64,000 nucleotides of DNA from UBA8438 sp963934795 (GCA_963934795.1 CAWWAF010000002.1:1-64000), one strand, 5' to 3'. Counted from the first letter of the stretch, positions 16,097-25,047 are shown. Numbers and translations: made by a program. Notes: generated from the sequence alone by a model not told the origin.

Positions 16097-17140
16097 GTGT
16101 TCTCTCCCATTCGACAGACATTTATCGTCGCGGTTGCCCTGGTCTCACTGACCGGCGTCCCCTCGCTGGTCGTCGCGCAAGATACCGGCAACGACCTACC
16201 GAATCCCTACCAGGCGGTCAGCGGGTGGGCCAAGATGCCCGGGGCTCGTCATTGGGGTGCGACCAGTGCGGTAGACATTGACCCCGACGGGGTCCACATC
16301 TGGGTGGCCGAGCGTTGTGGCCAAAACGCCTGTGAGGGCTCGACCCTCGACACCGTCTTGAAATTCGACAGCTCAGGCCAACTCGTCAAGAGCTTTGGCG
16401 CCGGCAAGATGAACTGGCCACATGGCATCCACGTCGACACCGAGGGCAACGTGTGGGTGACCGACGCGCGGGGAGGCAACGGCAAAGGCCATCAGGTACA
16501 TAAATTCAGCCCGGACGGCGACGTCCTGCTGAGCCTGGGCACCGCCGGCGAAGCCGGCAACGACGCTACCCACTTCAACCAGCCATCCGATGTCGTCGTG
16601 GGACCCGACGGGTCGATCTACGTCGGAGATGGTCACGGCGGCACCCGCTCACGTCAGCGGGTCGTGAAGTACGACGCCAACGGGAACTTCATCAAGGACT
16701 GGGGCGAGACGGGCACCGGCCCCAACCAGATGGGCGTCCCCCACGCGTTGGCGTTCGACTCGCAAGGCCGGCTGTTTGTCGCCGACCGCTCGAACAATCG
16801 CATTCTGATCTACGACCAGGAAGGCACCCTGCTCGACACCTGGTATCAGTTCAGCCGAAACAGCGGCATCTTCATCGATGCCGACGACATGCTCTATGCC
16901 ACCGACTCGGAGTCCGCCGAGTTCCGGGACCACGGTGAGTGGAAGCGGGGGATACGAATCGGGAGCGCTCAGACAGGCGAGGTGATGTATTTCATCCCCG
17001 ACCCCGCCGACGCGAACGACGGGCCGCTGCGCGGCACGAGCTTCTCGGAGGGCGTGGCGGTCGACGCGGCGGGCAACATCTACGGCGCCGAAGTGGGCCC
17101 CCGCGATCTCAAACGATACGAGCAAAAACCGGAACAATAG
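16097..17140 (+). CDS. Secreted NHL-repeat beta-propeller protein
   Basis: 347 aa from GTG 16097; AGGAGG lies six bases upstream and decides this start. The N-terminus has a cleavable signal peptide ending VVAQD. Repeated NHL blades are visible: WPHGIHVDTEGNVWVTD, FNQPSDVVVGPDGSIYVGD, GVPHALAFDSQGRLFVAD and FSEGVAVDAAGNIYGAE, consistent with about six blades. Relatives include peptidyl-alpha-hydroxyglycine lyase-type propellers, but catalytic assignment is not possible here. It is probably periplasmic. A degenerate repeat patch follows. Confidence 0.85.
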   Translation: MFSPIRQTFIVAVALVSLTGVPSLVVAQDTGNDLPNPYQAVSGWAKMPGARHWGATSAVDIDPDGVHIWVAERCGQNACEGSTLDTVLKFDSSGQLVKSFGAGKMNWPHGIHVDTEGNVWVTDARGGNGKGHQVHKFSPDGDVLLSLGTAGEAGNDATHFNQPSDVVVGPDGSIYVGDGHGGTRSRQRVVKYDANGNFIKDWGETGTGPNQMGVPHALAFDSQGRLFVADRSNNRILIYDQEGTLLDTWYQFSRNSGIFIDADDMLYATDSESAEFRDHGEWKRGIRIGSAQTGEVMYFIPDPADANDGPLRGTSFSEGVAVDAAGNIYGAEVGPRDLKRYEQKPEQ

Positions 17141-17161
17141 CGCCACGCCCCCCCGCGCTCC

Positions 17162-17350
17162 GCCGTCGCGTGGCGTCGGGCGAGCAAAGCAGCCGCCCAA
17201 CGGCGGAGCGGAGCGTGGGCCATCGCGTGGCGCCAGACGAGCGAGCCATAGGCGAGCAAAGCAGGCGCGCGACAATGCGCGCCCGCGGCGGCGGAGTGGG
17301 GCGTAGGGGCCCCCGCGTAGCCGTCGCGTGGGGTTCGGGGCAAAGCCCCG
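17162..17350. repeat. Degenerate GC-rich direct repeat patch
   Basis: Three related starts (GTCGCGTGGCG at 17165, ATCGCGTGGCG at 17222, GTCGCGTGGGG at 17322) and two copies of GGCGAGCAAAGCAG (17178, 17251), each followed by a GCGGAG.GG.GCGT.GG segment. The unit varies from about 57 to 100 bases. No coding frame explains it. It lies between converging genes. Confidence 0.6.
17336..17350 (+). terminator. Short GC hairpin at end of repeat patch
   Basis: CGGGGC-aaa-GCCCCG, a 6-bp stem with 3-base loop just before the stop of the opposite-strand small gene. No T-run. It may act as a terminator for the NHL gene. Confidence 0.3.
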
Positions 17351-17355
17351 TCTAA

Positions 17356-17559
17356 TCAAAGATATCGCGCGAGCTGGCGTATAGCCTGCAAGAGCACGTC
17401 GGCGAGCTGACGGACGAACGGCGTCACGTCCTGCTCACTCACCGCGTCAGCGACCGTCACGGGATCGGTGAGCAAGAGCCAGATCGTGGCGCCGGCCAGC
17501 GTCCCCGCCACCAGCCCGACCACGCCGACGATGCCCATGCTGATCCGTACGAGGCTCAT
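17356..17559 (-). CDS. Small single-pass membrane protein, function unknown
   Basis: 67 aa. One strong hydrophobic helix (about residues 8-30, GIVGVVGLVAGTLAGATIWLLL), then an acidic stretch and an amphipathic C-terminal helix (FVRQLADVLLQAIRQLARYL). No ribosome site is obvious before ATG 17559. No family recognised. The amphipathic tail and clean TM segment argue for a real gene, but its position next to repeats makes it less certain. Confidence 0.5.
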   Translation of the reverse strand: MSLVRISMGIVGVVGLVAGTLAGATIWLLLTDPVTVADAVSEQDVTPFVRQLADVLLQAIRQLARYL

Positions 17560-17707
17560 TGCCCGATGTGCCCTCTACCGCTCCGACTGACCAGGCTCGT
17601 GGAGCGACAAAGGCGACTGTCGGGACCGGCCCGGGTGGTGGTGCTGCATTGGTTGTCGCTATCTAAGACGGATGCGACGCCCCACAAGTTTTCCCGATGG
17701 GCGATTC

Positions 17708-18724
17708 TTACGTCTCGAGAACGACCTTGCCGAACTGCGACTTGTCCTCGAGCCTACGCTGCGCATCCGCGGCAGCCTCGAGCGGGAAGGTTCCGTCGAT
17801 CACCGGTGTAAACCGACCGTCGAAGAATAGTTCCGCAGCCCGGAGCAGCTCGCCTTTCGAACCCATGTAGGACCCAATCAGTGCAATTTGCCGCGAAAAC
17901 AGGTGTCGGATATCCATCGACACGCTTGGCCCCGTGGTCGCCCCGCACGTCACGAGCCGCCCGCCCCGCTTCAGGCTTTTCATCGACGGCTCCCAGGTGG
18001 CCTGTCCGACGTGCTCGAACACCACGTCGACCCCACGCCGGTCGGTGAATCGCCGAACCTCTTTCGCGATGTCCTGCGTGTAGTGGTCGATGCCCTCGTG
18101 GGCACCGAGCTCACGTGCGCGAGCCAGCTTCTCCGCGGACCCAGCGGTGACGATGACGCGCGCCCCCTGAGCCAGGGCCACCTGGACCGCTGCCTGGCCG
18201 AGACCACTGCCCGCCGCCAAGATCAGGACCGTCTCACCAGGCCGCAGGGCGGCTTTGGTCACCAACATATGCCAGGCACTGAGGAACGTCATCGGAAATG
18301 CCGCTGCCTCGCGAAAGCCGATGTGGTCCGGAATCGGAACAATGTTTTCGACCGGCACGGTCACGAACTCGGCGTATCCACCCTCAGACTGGTAGCCGAC
18401 CAGGCCATAGCTCCGACAAAGGTTGTCCTCGCCACCCAGACAGGCCGCGCATCGTCCGCAACTGATGCCTGGCTGCACGAGTACGCGCTGACCCTCGCCG
18501 ACGCCGCCTCCCGACGCGCGCACGACATCGCCGGCGATGTCACTACCGACGCAGTGAGGCAGTCGTACGCCGGGAATCCCCCGGCGTTGCCAGAGGTCCA
18601 GGTGATTCAGCGCGCAAGCCCGCACGCGTAGCAGGACTTCACCCGGACCGGGCTCTGGCTCCGGCACCTCTTCCTGCCGCAAGACGTCGAGTCCACCGTG
18701 TTCGTGGAACCGCACGGCTTTCAT
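17708..18724 (-). CDS. Zinc-binding MDR-family dehydrogenase / quinone oxidoreductase-like
   Basis: 338 aa medium-chain dehydrogenase/reductase. N-terminal GroES-like domain; structural-zinc cysteines C89, C92, C95, C103 in the CX2CX2CX7C array; the cofactor motif appears as AAGSGLGQAAVQVA. Catalytic-zinc positions are less clear: CALNHLD has Asn-His where alcohol dehydrogenases often have Cys. It should reduce or oxidise a small carbonyl or quinone using NAD(P)H. It starts 16 bases after the M16 gene and is probably in one transcription unit with the two peptidases. Confidence 0.87.
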   Translation of the reverse strand: MKAVRFHEHGGLDVLRQEEVPEPEPGPGEVLLRVRACALNHLDLWQRRGIPGVRLPHCVGSDIAGDVVRASGGGVGEGQRVLVQPGISCGRCAACLGGEDNLCRSYGLVGYQSEGGYAEFVTVPVENIVPIPDHIGFREAAAFPMTFLSAWHMLVTKAALRPGETVLILAAGSGLGQAAVQVALAQGARVIVTAGSAEKLARARELGAHEGIDHYTQDIAKEVRRFTDRRGVDVVFEHVGQATWEPSMKSLKRGGRLVTCGATTGPSVSMDIRHLFSRQIALIGSYMGSKGELLRAAELFFDGRFTPVIDGTFPLEAAADAQRRLEDKSQFGKVVLET

Positions 18725-18740
18725 GTCTCAACTCCTCGTG

Positions 18741-20126
18741 TCACGCATCGACCAGCACCGGCTCCCCAAGACCCAGTGCGGTAAGTTCGGTCACGAGAGC
18801 CTCAGCGGGTCCCACGACCACCGCCACCGCCTCTTCCGCGCGCAGATGTGCGACCGCCGCGGCCGTGACCGCGGCGGCATCGACCGCCTCGACGTCCGGC
18901 ACAAATCGTTCGTAGTAATTCGCCGGCAAATCGTGAAGCACCAATGACGCGACGCCGCGGGCCACTTGGCCGGCCGTCTCGAACCCGCGGGCAAACCCGC
19001 GGGTCAGCGCGGCACACGCCATGTCGAGTTCCGGTGCCGTCACGGGGCGGTCACCGCCGATCGCCGCCATTTGGGAGATAACTTCCTGGACGCACTCGGC
19101 CGTCGCGTCTGCCTGCACACTCCCGTGTAGCGCGAACGGACCCGGCGCCCGCCGGCAATCGAACCCCGTCCGAACGCCATACGTGTAGCCCTTCTCCTCA
19201 CGCAGGCGCTGGTTGAGACGACTGACGAACTGCCCGCCCAAGACCACGTTGAGCACCTGGAGCGCGTGATAGTCCGGCGTGTCTCTGGCCACGGCCACGT
19301 GGCCGATGCGTAACTCCGACTGCACCGCACCAGGACGGTCGACCAACACGAGGCGCGAGGCCGGTGGTCCGACGACCCCGAGGTCTCGCGGGACGACGAC
19401 AGCCTCAGCAGCCTGGGGACGCACCGTCAAGACGCCAAACGTACGCTCCGCCGCGTCGCCAAGTTCCTCATGCGTCAACGCTCCGACCGCAATCAGCGTC
19501 GCCGAGCCTAGCTGATACGCGTCGTCGTGAAACGCGGTCACCTGGGCAGCGGTCAGACTCGCGAGCGAGGCGTCAGTCCCGATCCCAAGATGTCCATACG
19601 GATGGTTCGGAAACAGCGTCTCGAGGAACACCCGATCCGCTGCGGCGCTCGACACGGCGCGCAACTGCTGGACCCGACTCCGTCGCAGGTCTCTGACACG
19701 GCCGACGTCCGCTGGATCAAACCGTGGCCGGGACACGAGTTCCGCGACCAATCCCAGTCCCTCCACCAGATGCTGGGACACGGTGGACAGCGTCACGGTC
19801 GTAGAGTCCGGCCCCACCTCGATCCCAAGCCGAGCGCCGATACCATCCAGCGCCTCATGCAACTCACGCCCGCTCCGCTCGACAGTGCCTTCGTCCAGCA
19901 TGTCGGCGGTCAGGGCAGCCAGCCCATGCCCGTCGGCGGGATCGGAGGCGCTCCCGACCGGCATCGTCAACCGGACAACAGCCACCGGGGGCCCCGGATG
20001 CTCGGCGGTCCGCAACGCCAGACCGTTGGACAGCCGACCGGCCTGCACGACCGGGAACCGCGTCGGAGGCACGGGGCCGGGCACTGGCATGCGGGAGCGA
20101 TCCACGGGGCCGGTCATGGTGGTCAT
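18741..20126 (-). CDS. M16 family protein lacking the zinc motif (non-catalytic partner)
   Basis: 461 aa. The fold is M16: LSNGLALRTAEHPGPPVAVVRLTMPVGSASDP at the start and later RLNQRLREEKGYTYGVRTGF, the substrate-binding Arg/Tyr region. The position of HXXEH reads GLAALTADMLDEG, with both metal His residues missing, so it should be inactive alone. Bacterial M16B proteases often pair one active and one inactive subunit. Its ATG overlaps the stop of the active subunit (ATGA). There is no obvious signal peptide. Confidence 0.9.
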   Translation of the reverse strand: MTTMTGPVDRSRMPVPGPVPPTRFPVVQAGRLSNGLALRTAEHPGPPVAVVRLTMPVGSASDPADGHGLAALTADMLDEGTVERSGRELHEALDGIGARLGIEVGPDSTTVTLSTVSQHLVEGLGLVAELVSRPRFDPADVGRVRDLRRSRVQQLRAVSSAAADRVFLETLFPNHPYGHLGIGTDASLASLTAAQVTAFHDDAYQLGSATLIAVGALTHEELGDAAERTFGVLTVRPQAAEAVVVPRDLGVVGPPASRLVLVDRPGAVQSELRIGHVAVARDTPDYHALQVLNVVLGGQFVSRLNQRLREEKGYTYGVRTGFDCRRAPGPFALHGSVQADATAECVQEVISQMAAIGGDRPVTAPELDMACAALTRGFARGFETAGQVARGVASLVLHDLPANYYERFVPDVEAVDAAAVTAAAVAHLRAEEAVAVVVGPAEALVTELTALGLGEPVLVDA

Positions 20127-21442
20127 GATGCGACCGCCGGGCGTGAACCGGGAAGCGCTCGTTCGGCCGCGCCGGTCGGCACCACGCTCAGCGCGATGCG
20201 GCCCGGCTCACGCAACCGCCGAGCCAGGCCACGCACCTGCTCGGCCGTGGTCTCGCGGTACCGCGCTCGGTCCGTCGCCATGAAACCAGGGTCGCCGGTA
20301 TACGTGTTGTACGCGTTCAACTGGTCGGACCGGCCGTTGAATCCACCGACGGTCTGCAGGCGATAGACAAACTGCACCTCGACCTGGGTCAGGCCTCGTT
20401 CCATCTCCGCATCGTCCGGGCCGGTATCCGCCAACGCGGCCAACTCTTCGTTGATCACGTGCTCGAGCTCCGCGAGCTCATGGCCCGGAGCGGCCGTTGC
20501 AATAAGACAGAACCAGCTCTCGAGCTCACGCGAGCCCTGCGATGCGCTGACGTCCGTCGCGAGACGCCGCTCGTGCACCAGGCGTCGATAGAGACGCGAG
20601 GTCTTCCCACCGGCCAGCAGTTCGGCCACCAGATCCATGCCCGCATCGCCCTCGGAGAACAGACGGGGAGAGCGCCAGGCGAGATACAAACGAGGCAATT
20701 CCACGCGGTCCTCAAGCGAGAGACGGATCTCGTCCGCCGCCGGCAGGCCCCCCGGCGGCATGTCAGTACCGTTCACCACCGCAGGAATGGGCGGGCCGGC
20801 CGGAATCTCCTCGAAGTGGCGCCGCACCAGTTCGAGTACCGACTCGGTCTCCACGTCGCCGGCCACAGTCAGCGAGGCATTGCCGGGGTGGTAGTAGGCC
20901 TGGAAGAAGGCGTGGGCGTCGTCGAGGGTCGCAGCCCGGATATCGTCCGCGTGTCCTATCGTGGTCCACGAATAGGGGTGCTCCGGCGGAAACAGCGCGG
21001 ACATCAGCGCCATCAGCGCCAACCCGTAGGGACGGTTCTCATACGTCTGGCGTCGCTCGTTGAGCACGACCTCGCGTTGATTCTCGAATTTGGCCGAGGT
21101 GAGGGCTGGCAGCAGATATCCAAGTCGGTCCGACTCCAGCCACAACGCCAGCTCCAACGCATTGGTCGGCACCACTTCCCAGTAGTTCGTGCGGTCGCAG
21201 TTCGTGGACCCATTGAGTGACGCCCCGGCCTGTTGCAATGGTGCGAAGTAGCCGCTGTCATGGTGGGCTGACCCCTCGAACATCAGGTGCTCGAACAAAT
21301 GCGCCAGACCGGTGCGTCCAGGTCGCTCGTTCTTCGATCCGACGTGGTACCACAGATTGACCGCAGCAATCGGACACCGATGGTCCTCATGCACGATCAC
21401 ATCGAGCCCGTTGTCCAGCGTATATTTCGTGAAATCCAACAT
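20123..21442 (-). CDS. M16 family zinc metalloprotease, catalytic subunit
   Basis: 439 aa from ATG 21442; a longer frame upstream adds an Arg/Gly-rich stretch unlike the family. The inverted zinc motif HLFEH is at residues 48-52 and the distal Glu lies in QREVVLNERRQ. The N-terminus YTLDNGLDVIVHEDHRCPIAAVNLWYHVGS is classic for pitrilysin/processing peptidase-like enzymes. It should form a heterodimer with the following M16 gene and cleave peptides. No signal sequence is evident, so it is cytoplasmic unless the start is further upstream. Confidence 0.92.
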   Translation of the reverse strand: MLDFTKYTLDNGLDVIVHEDHRCPIAAVNLWYHVGSKNERPGRTGLAHLFEHLMFEGSAHHDSGYFAPLQQAGASLNGSTNCDRTNYWEVVPTNALELALWLESDRLGYLLPALTSAKFENQREVVLNERRQTYENRPYGLALMALMSALFPPEHPYSWTTIGHADDIRAATLDDAHAFFQAYYHPGNASLTVAGDVETESVLELVRRHFEEIPAGPPIPAVVNGTDMPPGGLPAADEIRLSLEDRVELPRLYLAWRSPRLFSEGDAGMDLVAELLAGGKTSRLYRRLVHERRLATDVSASQGSRELESWFCLIATAAPGHELAELEHVINEELAALADTGPDDAEMERGLTQVEVQFVYRLQTVGGFNGRSDQLNAYNTYTGDPGFMATDRARYRETTAEQVRGLARRLREPGRIALSVVPTGAAERALPGSRPAVAS

Positions 21443-21570
21443 GCGTTCCCTACCCACTAGTCGGCGACCGGGACACTCACGGCCCCGCCGCGCCATCATA
21501 CTGCCATCAGCCGGTTGCCCCCCCTTCCGACGCGGCACCCAGGGGCGGCGGAGGGCCAAGAACGGCGTGG

Positions 21571-21576
21571 TACGAT
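21571..21576 (+). promoter_or_regulatory. Extended -10 box TGg-TACGAT close to the start codon
   Basis: TG at 21568-21569, one base, TACGAT, then nine bases to ATG 21586. The leader would be only a few bases long. It lies inside the gap between divergent genes. Confidence 0.4.
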
Positions 21577-21585
21577 GGGCGCGGC

Positions 21586-22113
21586 ATGATACGAATGGCT
21601 CTTGCGCTCGCCGCAGTACTGCTACCCGCCACCATCACGACCAACGCGCAGACGTTAAGTTACGACGCGCCAAACGAATGGAACGAGCAGGCACCCGCGT
21701 CCTCGATGCGGGTCACCGAGTTCCAGCTCCCACGCGTCGCGGGCGATGCCGAGGATGTCGAATTGGTGGTGTTCTACTTCGGGGGTAGCGGCGGCAGTGT
21801 CGAGGCGAACCTACAGCGCTGGGTCAGCCAGATGGAGCAGCCGGATGGCCGCTCATCATTCGAGGTCGCCGCCACCACTGGATTCGATGCCAACGGCCTT
21901 GCCGTCACGGTGCTGGATGTGGCCGGCACGTACGTGGCCGCGGTCAGACCTGGCTCATCCACCCAGCTCAACAAGCCCGACTTTCGCCTGCTCGCAGCGG
22001 TCGTGGAGACCCCGGTGGGACCGTACTTCTTCAAGTTGACCGGGCCGGCGCGGAGCGTCGCGCGTTGGGACCGACCATTCGCAGCGTTCCTGCGTACCGT
22101 GTCAGTCGACTAG
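21586..22113 (+). CDS. Secreted protein of unknown function
   Basis: 175 aa. Signal peptide MIRMALALAAVLLPATITTNAQ. The mature part begins with YDAPNEWNEQAPASSMRVTEFQLP and ends with a PYFFKLTGP...FAAFLRTV helix-like segment, a layout seen in small secreted proteins of Acidobacteria and Planctomycetes (my recollection, not a search). No catalytic motif. It converges on the bactofilin-like gene. Probably periplasmic. Confidence 0.7.
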   Translation: MIRMALALAAVLLPATITTNAQTLSYDAPNEWNEQAPASSMRVTEFQLPRVAGDAEDVELVVFYFGGSGGSVEANLQRWVSQMEQPDGRSSFEVAATTGFDANGLAVTVLDVAGTYVAAVRPGSSTQLNKPDFRLLAAVVETPVGPYFFKLTGPARSVARWDRPFAAFLRTVSVD

Positions 22114-22157
22114 TACGCCCTTCGCTGTGGAGGCCGACGCCTCCGCACACACTCCTG

Positions 22158-23717
22158 TCAGTCGCCGTGGTCGTCCGATGCAGGCGTCGACGGCGGGGCC
22201 ACTGCCGGGCCAGACGGTGTGGCGTCCGTGGACGGCAATGGTGAAACGATGGGCCCGGACTCTACCGGTGGAGGGACCGGCATCGGCGGTGGGCCGGCCT
22301 GGGGCCCAGCGCTGGCACCGAATCGGTTGAGAATCACGGCACCGACCCCGGTCGTCCACGCCGCGTACTCCGCCACGAATCCGATCAGCCCGAGCGTGAT
22401 GGCAATCACGCGAAACGAGCCACCAGCGAGGCTGAGCGCCACCCCAGACAGGGTCGGAATCATCAACAACACGAGCCCCAGCCAAAATACAGCGACCGCT
22501 GTCCAGCGGCCGCTACTGTCGCCGCGAGTCATGAGCTGCCCCACCCCCTGCGCAACGCCGGTAAAGCCGAGCAGCATGACCGCCAGTGCCGCCACCACCA
22601 CGACCGGCACCAGAACCAGCAGCGGAATGCCGATGATGGTGACCGCCAGCAACACACTCCCGACGACGAGTAGGGGCACGAACAACAGCTGGGCGAGGAA
22701 GCCGACGATTCCGGCCTTGACCGGCTCACGCGTCACGCGGCTCGCCACCCGTTGTGCTCTGCCGCCCGCGACCAGAAGCAGCAGAGACCCAAGCAATCCG
22801 ATGAAGGCCAGCCGGATGATCGTGCCCACCAGGTCAAGCGACTTGACGATCGGCTGGGATGGACGCGGGAGACGGAACGGAGGGAGCGCTCCGAGCGTCG
22901 GGAGTTCGAGGTCAAACATGTCGAAGCTGACTTCGTTGACCCCACGAGAGAACCGTGCGCCGGGGGCCCGCGTGACCCGACCGCCCACGACGGTCACTTC
23001 CCGATGAACGATCGCCTCGGGACCGAATCGGGCTGAACCGCCGATGACGGTGATGTCTCCATGCACCTCTCCCTCGACGTCGAGGCTCCCACCGATCACC
23101 ACCACATCACCCCGCACGCGCTCGTCGGCATCCACCCGCGCGGACCCGCCGAAACGGACGATGTCGCGTCGCACCACTCGACGCTGGCGTTCGGACGTCG
23201 GTTCGAGCGTCGGCGCCAGGTCGAGGACGTCCGCGTCCTCGACCTCCTGATCGTCCTCGGCAACGGACAGGCCGAGCGCGGCAGACTCCGCATCGGTCAG
23301 CACCGGGAGCCCCAGCACCGCGCGCTGTGCCGCGGGGTCCAGATACGTCAGTCGGAGTAAGAGCGCGGCGTCTGCGCCCAACGTCGAGGCCAGTTCCTGG
23401 GTCGAACGAGGCTCGGGTTCACCGTCCACGAAGATCGCGCCGTCGCGAAGCTCGATGAGCGTGACCCCCTGATCGCCGACCCGGGGGAGCAACGCGATAC
23501 CGCCTCGAATCGGGGTGGCCTCGTACTGGGCCTCAATATCCTGGCGCAATCGGAGCTCATCTGTCTGACCGTGAACCGGGTCGAGGCTAGACAGCGACAC
23601 CAGCGCGAGCGTGACACACGCCACGGCGAGAGCGCCGGTCTGCGGGTGCCAGACCCGGCTCCTCACCGCGCCGTCTCCGCGCTGGCACTCATCGGCCCGC
23701 TGTTGGGTCCCCACCAT
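22158..23717 (-). CDS. Bactofilin-like beta-helix domain fused to a membrane domain
   Basis: 519 aa from ATG 23717, 17 bases after the anti-sigma-like gene. Order: signal/anchor helix near residues 25-45; a mixed N-terminal region; a polymer-forming beta-helix segment of short repeats (ERVRGDVVVIGGSLDVEGEV, then HGDITVIGGSARFG, HREVTVVGGRV); then at least four hydrophobic helices; and a Pro-rich C-terminal tail. The repeat segment resembles bactofilin and related envelope scaffold domains. It probably acts in the envelope and is co-regulated with the sigma/anti-sigma pair upstream. Confidence 0.75.
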   Translation of the reverse strand: MVGTQQRADECQRGDGAVRSRVWHPQTGALAVACVTLALVSLSSLDPVHGQTDELRLRQDIEAQYEATPIRGGIALLPRVGDQGVTLIELRDGAIFVDGEPEPRSTQELASTLGADAALLLRLTYLDPAAQRAVLGLPVLTDAESAALGLSVAEDDQEVEDADVLDLAPTLEPTSERQRRVVRRDIVRFGGSARVDADERVRGDVVVIGGSLDVEGEVHGDITVIGGSARFGPEAIVHREVTVVGGRVTRAPGARFSRGVNEVSFDMFDLELPTLGALPPFRLPRPSQPIVKSLDLVGTIIRLAFIGLLGSLLLLVAGGRAQRVASRVTREPVKAGIVGFLAQLLFVPLLVVGSVLLAVTIIGIPLLVLVPVVVVAALAVMLLGFTGVAQGVGQLMTRGDSSGRWTAVAVFWLGLVLLMIPTLSGVALSLAGGSFRVIAITLGLIGFVAEYAAWTTGVGAVILNRFGASAGPQAGPPPMPVPPPVESGPIVSPLPSTDATPSGPAVAPPSTPASDDHGD

Positions 23718-23733
23718 GTGTCCACCATCGGCG

Positions 23734-24258
23734 TCATCGCGTCGACTCCCTGTCGAGCGCGAGGATCCGAAGCAATGCGTACAACACCACGATGCCCACA
23801 AGTTCGATCATCACCACGCCGCCGCTGACTTGGGGCGTCGTCAGGGTTGCGCCGACCGCCCGGCCAATCTCGACCAACAAACTCCATACATCGAGGCCTC
23901 CTTCAAGGCCCCCAACGATCCAGACGAACCCCTGGACTGAGAAGTTCAACAACCGCACCATCTGACGCAGGATCACGGGGCCCAACCACACCGCCACTCC
24001 CACGGCACCAGCAAGGGCGGTCAGAGACCAGACCACAACTCGAGCCGGGCGCTCGGCCCAGCCTCGGGTGGACGCCGGGACAACACCCTCGCGCACCCCG
24101 GCCGACAATACGTGCGCACGAAAGTGCGACGGTGGAACCGGCTCTGGCAGTCCGCCAAGAACTGCGCGCAGCGCGGCCTCGGAACGAGCGTCGTCTGCCC
24201 CGTCCTCGGCGTCAAGCCAGGCGAGGACAGTCGAAGCGGCTAGTGAGTCGGTGTCCAT
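23734..24258 (-). CDS. Anti-sigma-like membrane protein
   Basis: 174 aa. A soluble acidic N-terminal helix region (LAWLDAEDGADDARSEAALRAVL) is followed by membrane segments near residues 73-100, 104-130 and 147-166. No zinc HxxxCxxC motif of ZAS-type anti-sigma factors is present. The anti-sigma call rests on position (29 bases after an ECF sigma gene), size and topology. No recognised catalytic domain. If the sigma gene is really broken, this protein has lost its partner here. Confidence 0.6.
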   Translation of the reverse strand: MDTDSLAASTVLAWLDAEDGADDARSEAALRAVLGGLPEPVPPSHFRAHVLSAGVREGVVPASTRGWAERPARVVVWSLTALAGAVGVAVWLGPVILRQMVRLLNFSVQGFVWIVGGLEGGLDVWSLLVEIGRAVGATLTTPQVSGGVVMIELVGIVVLYALLRILALDRESTR

Positions 24259-24287
24259 CAGTCGATCGCGAACAGTTCCGCGGTTCC

Positions 24288-24875
24288 CTATGTACTACGT
24301 GGTCCGGGTGCGTCGGTTGCACCGCCCCACCCGGCACCCCGTAAATCGTCGGCCAACTGGCGCCGCGCGCGATGCACATAGCTCTTGGCTGTCCCCACGG
24401 CCACGCCCATCACACACGCGATGTCCGTACACGACCGCTCACCCTCTACACGCAACAGCAACGCCGTGCGATGGTCGGGTCGCAGACGTCTCAGCCCCGC
24501 CTAGAGGTCAGGCAGCATCAGCCGGTTCTCCGTTCGCCGGTGGGGGCCAGGCGAGCTCGAGGCGAGGAGCACCCCGTCTTGAGCGTGTCCGTGTCCAACC
24601 TCAACCTTCTCCAGACGATCTCGCCGAAGGGCGTCCACCGCGGTGTTGTGCGCGATGCGAAGGATCCAGGGCGAGAAGTCGCGGCTTCGGTCGAACGACT
24701 CGAGCCGGCGAAACGCCTTGAGAAATGTGTCCTGGGCGAGTTCCGCGGCCACCGAGGGGTTGCCAACGAGACGCGCAATCAAGCGATAGACCGGGCGCTC
24801 ATATCGATCCACGAGCGCGGCATAGGCGCGCTGCGTGCCCGCCAACGCTTCGCCGATGACCTCGTCGTCAGTCAC
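24288..24875 (-). pseudogene. ECF sigma factor interrupted by an in-frame amber codon
   Basis: GTG start at 24875. Codons 1-124 encode sigma region 2 (ALVDRYERPVYRLIARLV, DTFLKAFRRLESFDRSRDFS, WILRIAHNTAVDALRR). A TAG at 24503-24501 stops the frame in the linker. The same frame then continues for 70 codons with a clear region 4: LRRLRPDHRTALLLRVEGER, then VAVGTAKSYVHRARRQLADD, ending at a second TAG (24288-24290). Without the amber codon the product would be 195 aa, normal for ECF factors. One base change (to CAG, GAG or AAG) would restore it. A sequencing or assembly error, a true null allele or readthrough are all possible. Confidence 0.85.
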
Positions 24876-25027
24876 TGCCTCGTGTGTGCCACTATGCTAC
24901 GCCTGTTCATGTGCACGATCTGCTGACCGATACGTGGGCGGACCGCAGAATATTCACTCCGGTGCTCGCACAGTGTCCGAGCCGCTCAGGCATACGAACG
25001 CTGTCATGGTTCCCGCCAGGTGCCTGA

Positions 25028-25033
25028 TATAGT
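25028..25033 (+). promoter_or_regulatory. Extended -10 box TGa-TATAGT before selO
   Basis: TG at 25025-25026, one base, TATAGT, and GTG 25048 fourteen bases on, giving a leader of about 7 bases. No Shine-Dalgarno is seen. Confidence 0.45.
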
Positions 25034-25047
25034 CCCTAGACTCCGAC

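Noticed and set aside
22219..23007. A 262-codon + strand frame rich in Thr, Ser and Pro.
   Set aside because: It is antisense to the membrane helices and beta repeats of the bactofilin-like gene; high Thr/Pro content is what antisense of GC-rich membrane genes yields.
24501..24503. TAG reassigned as a sense codon in this organism.
   Set aside because: Several intact genes in the window end with TAG at family-typical C-termini, so general reassignment is not supported.
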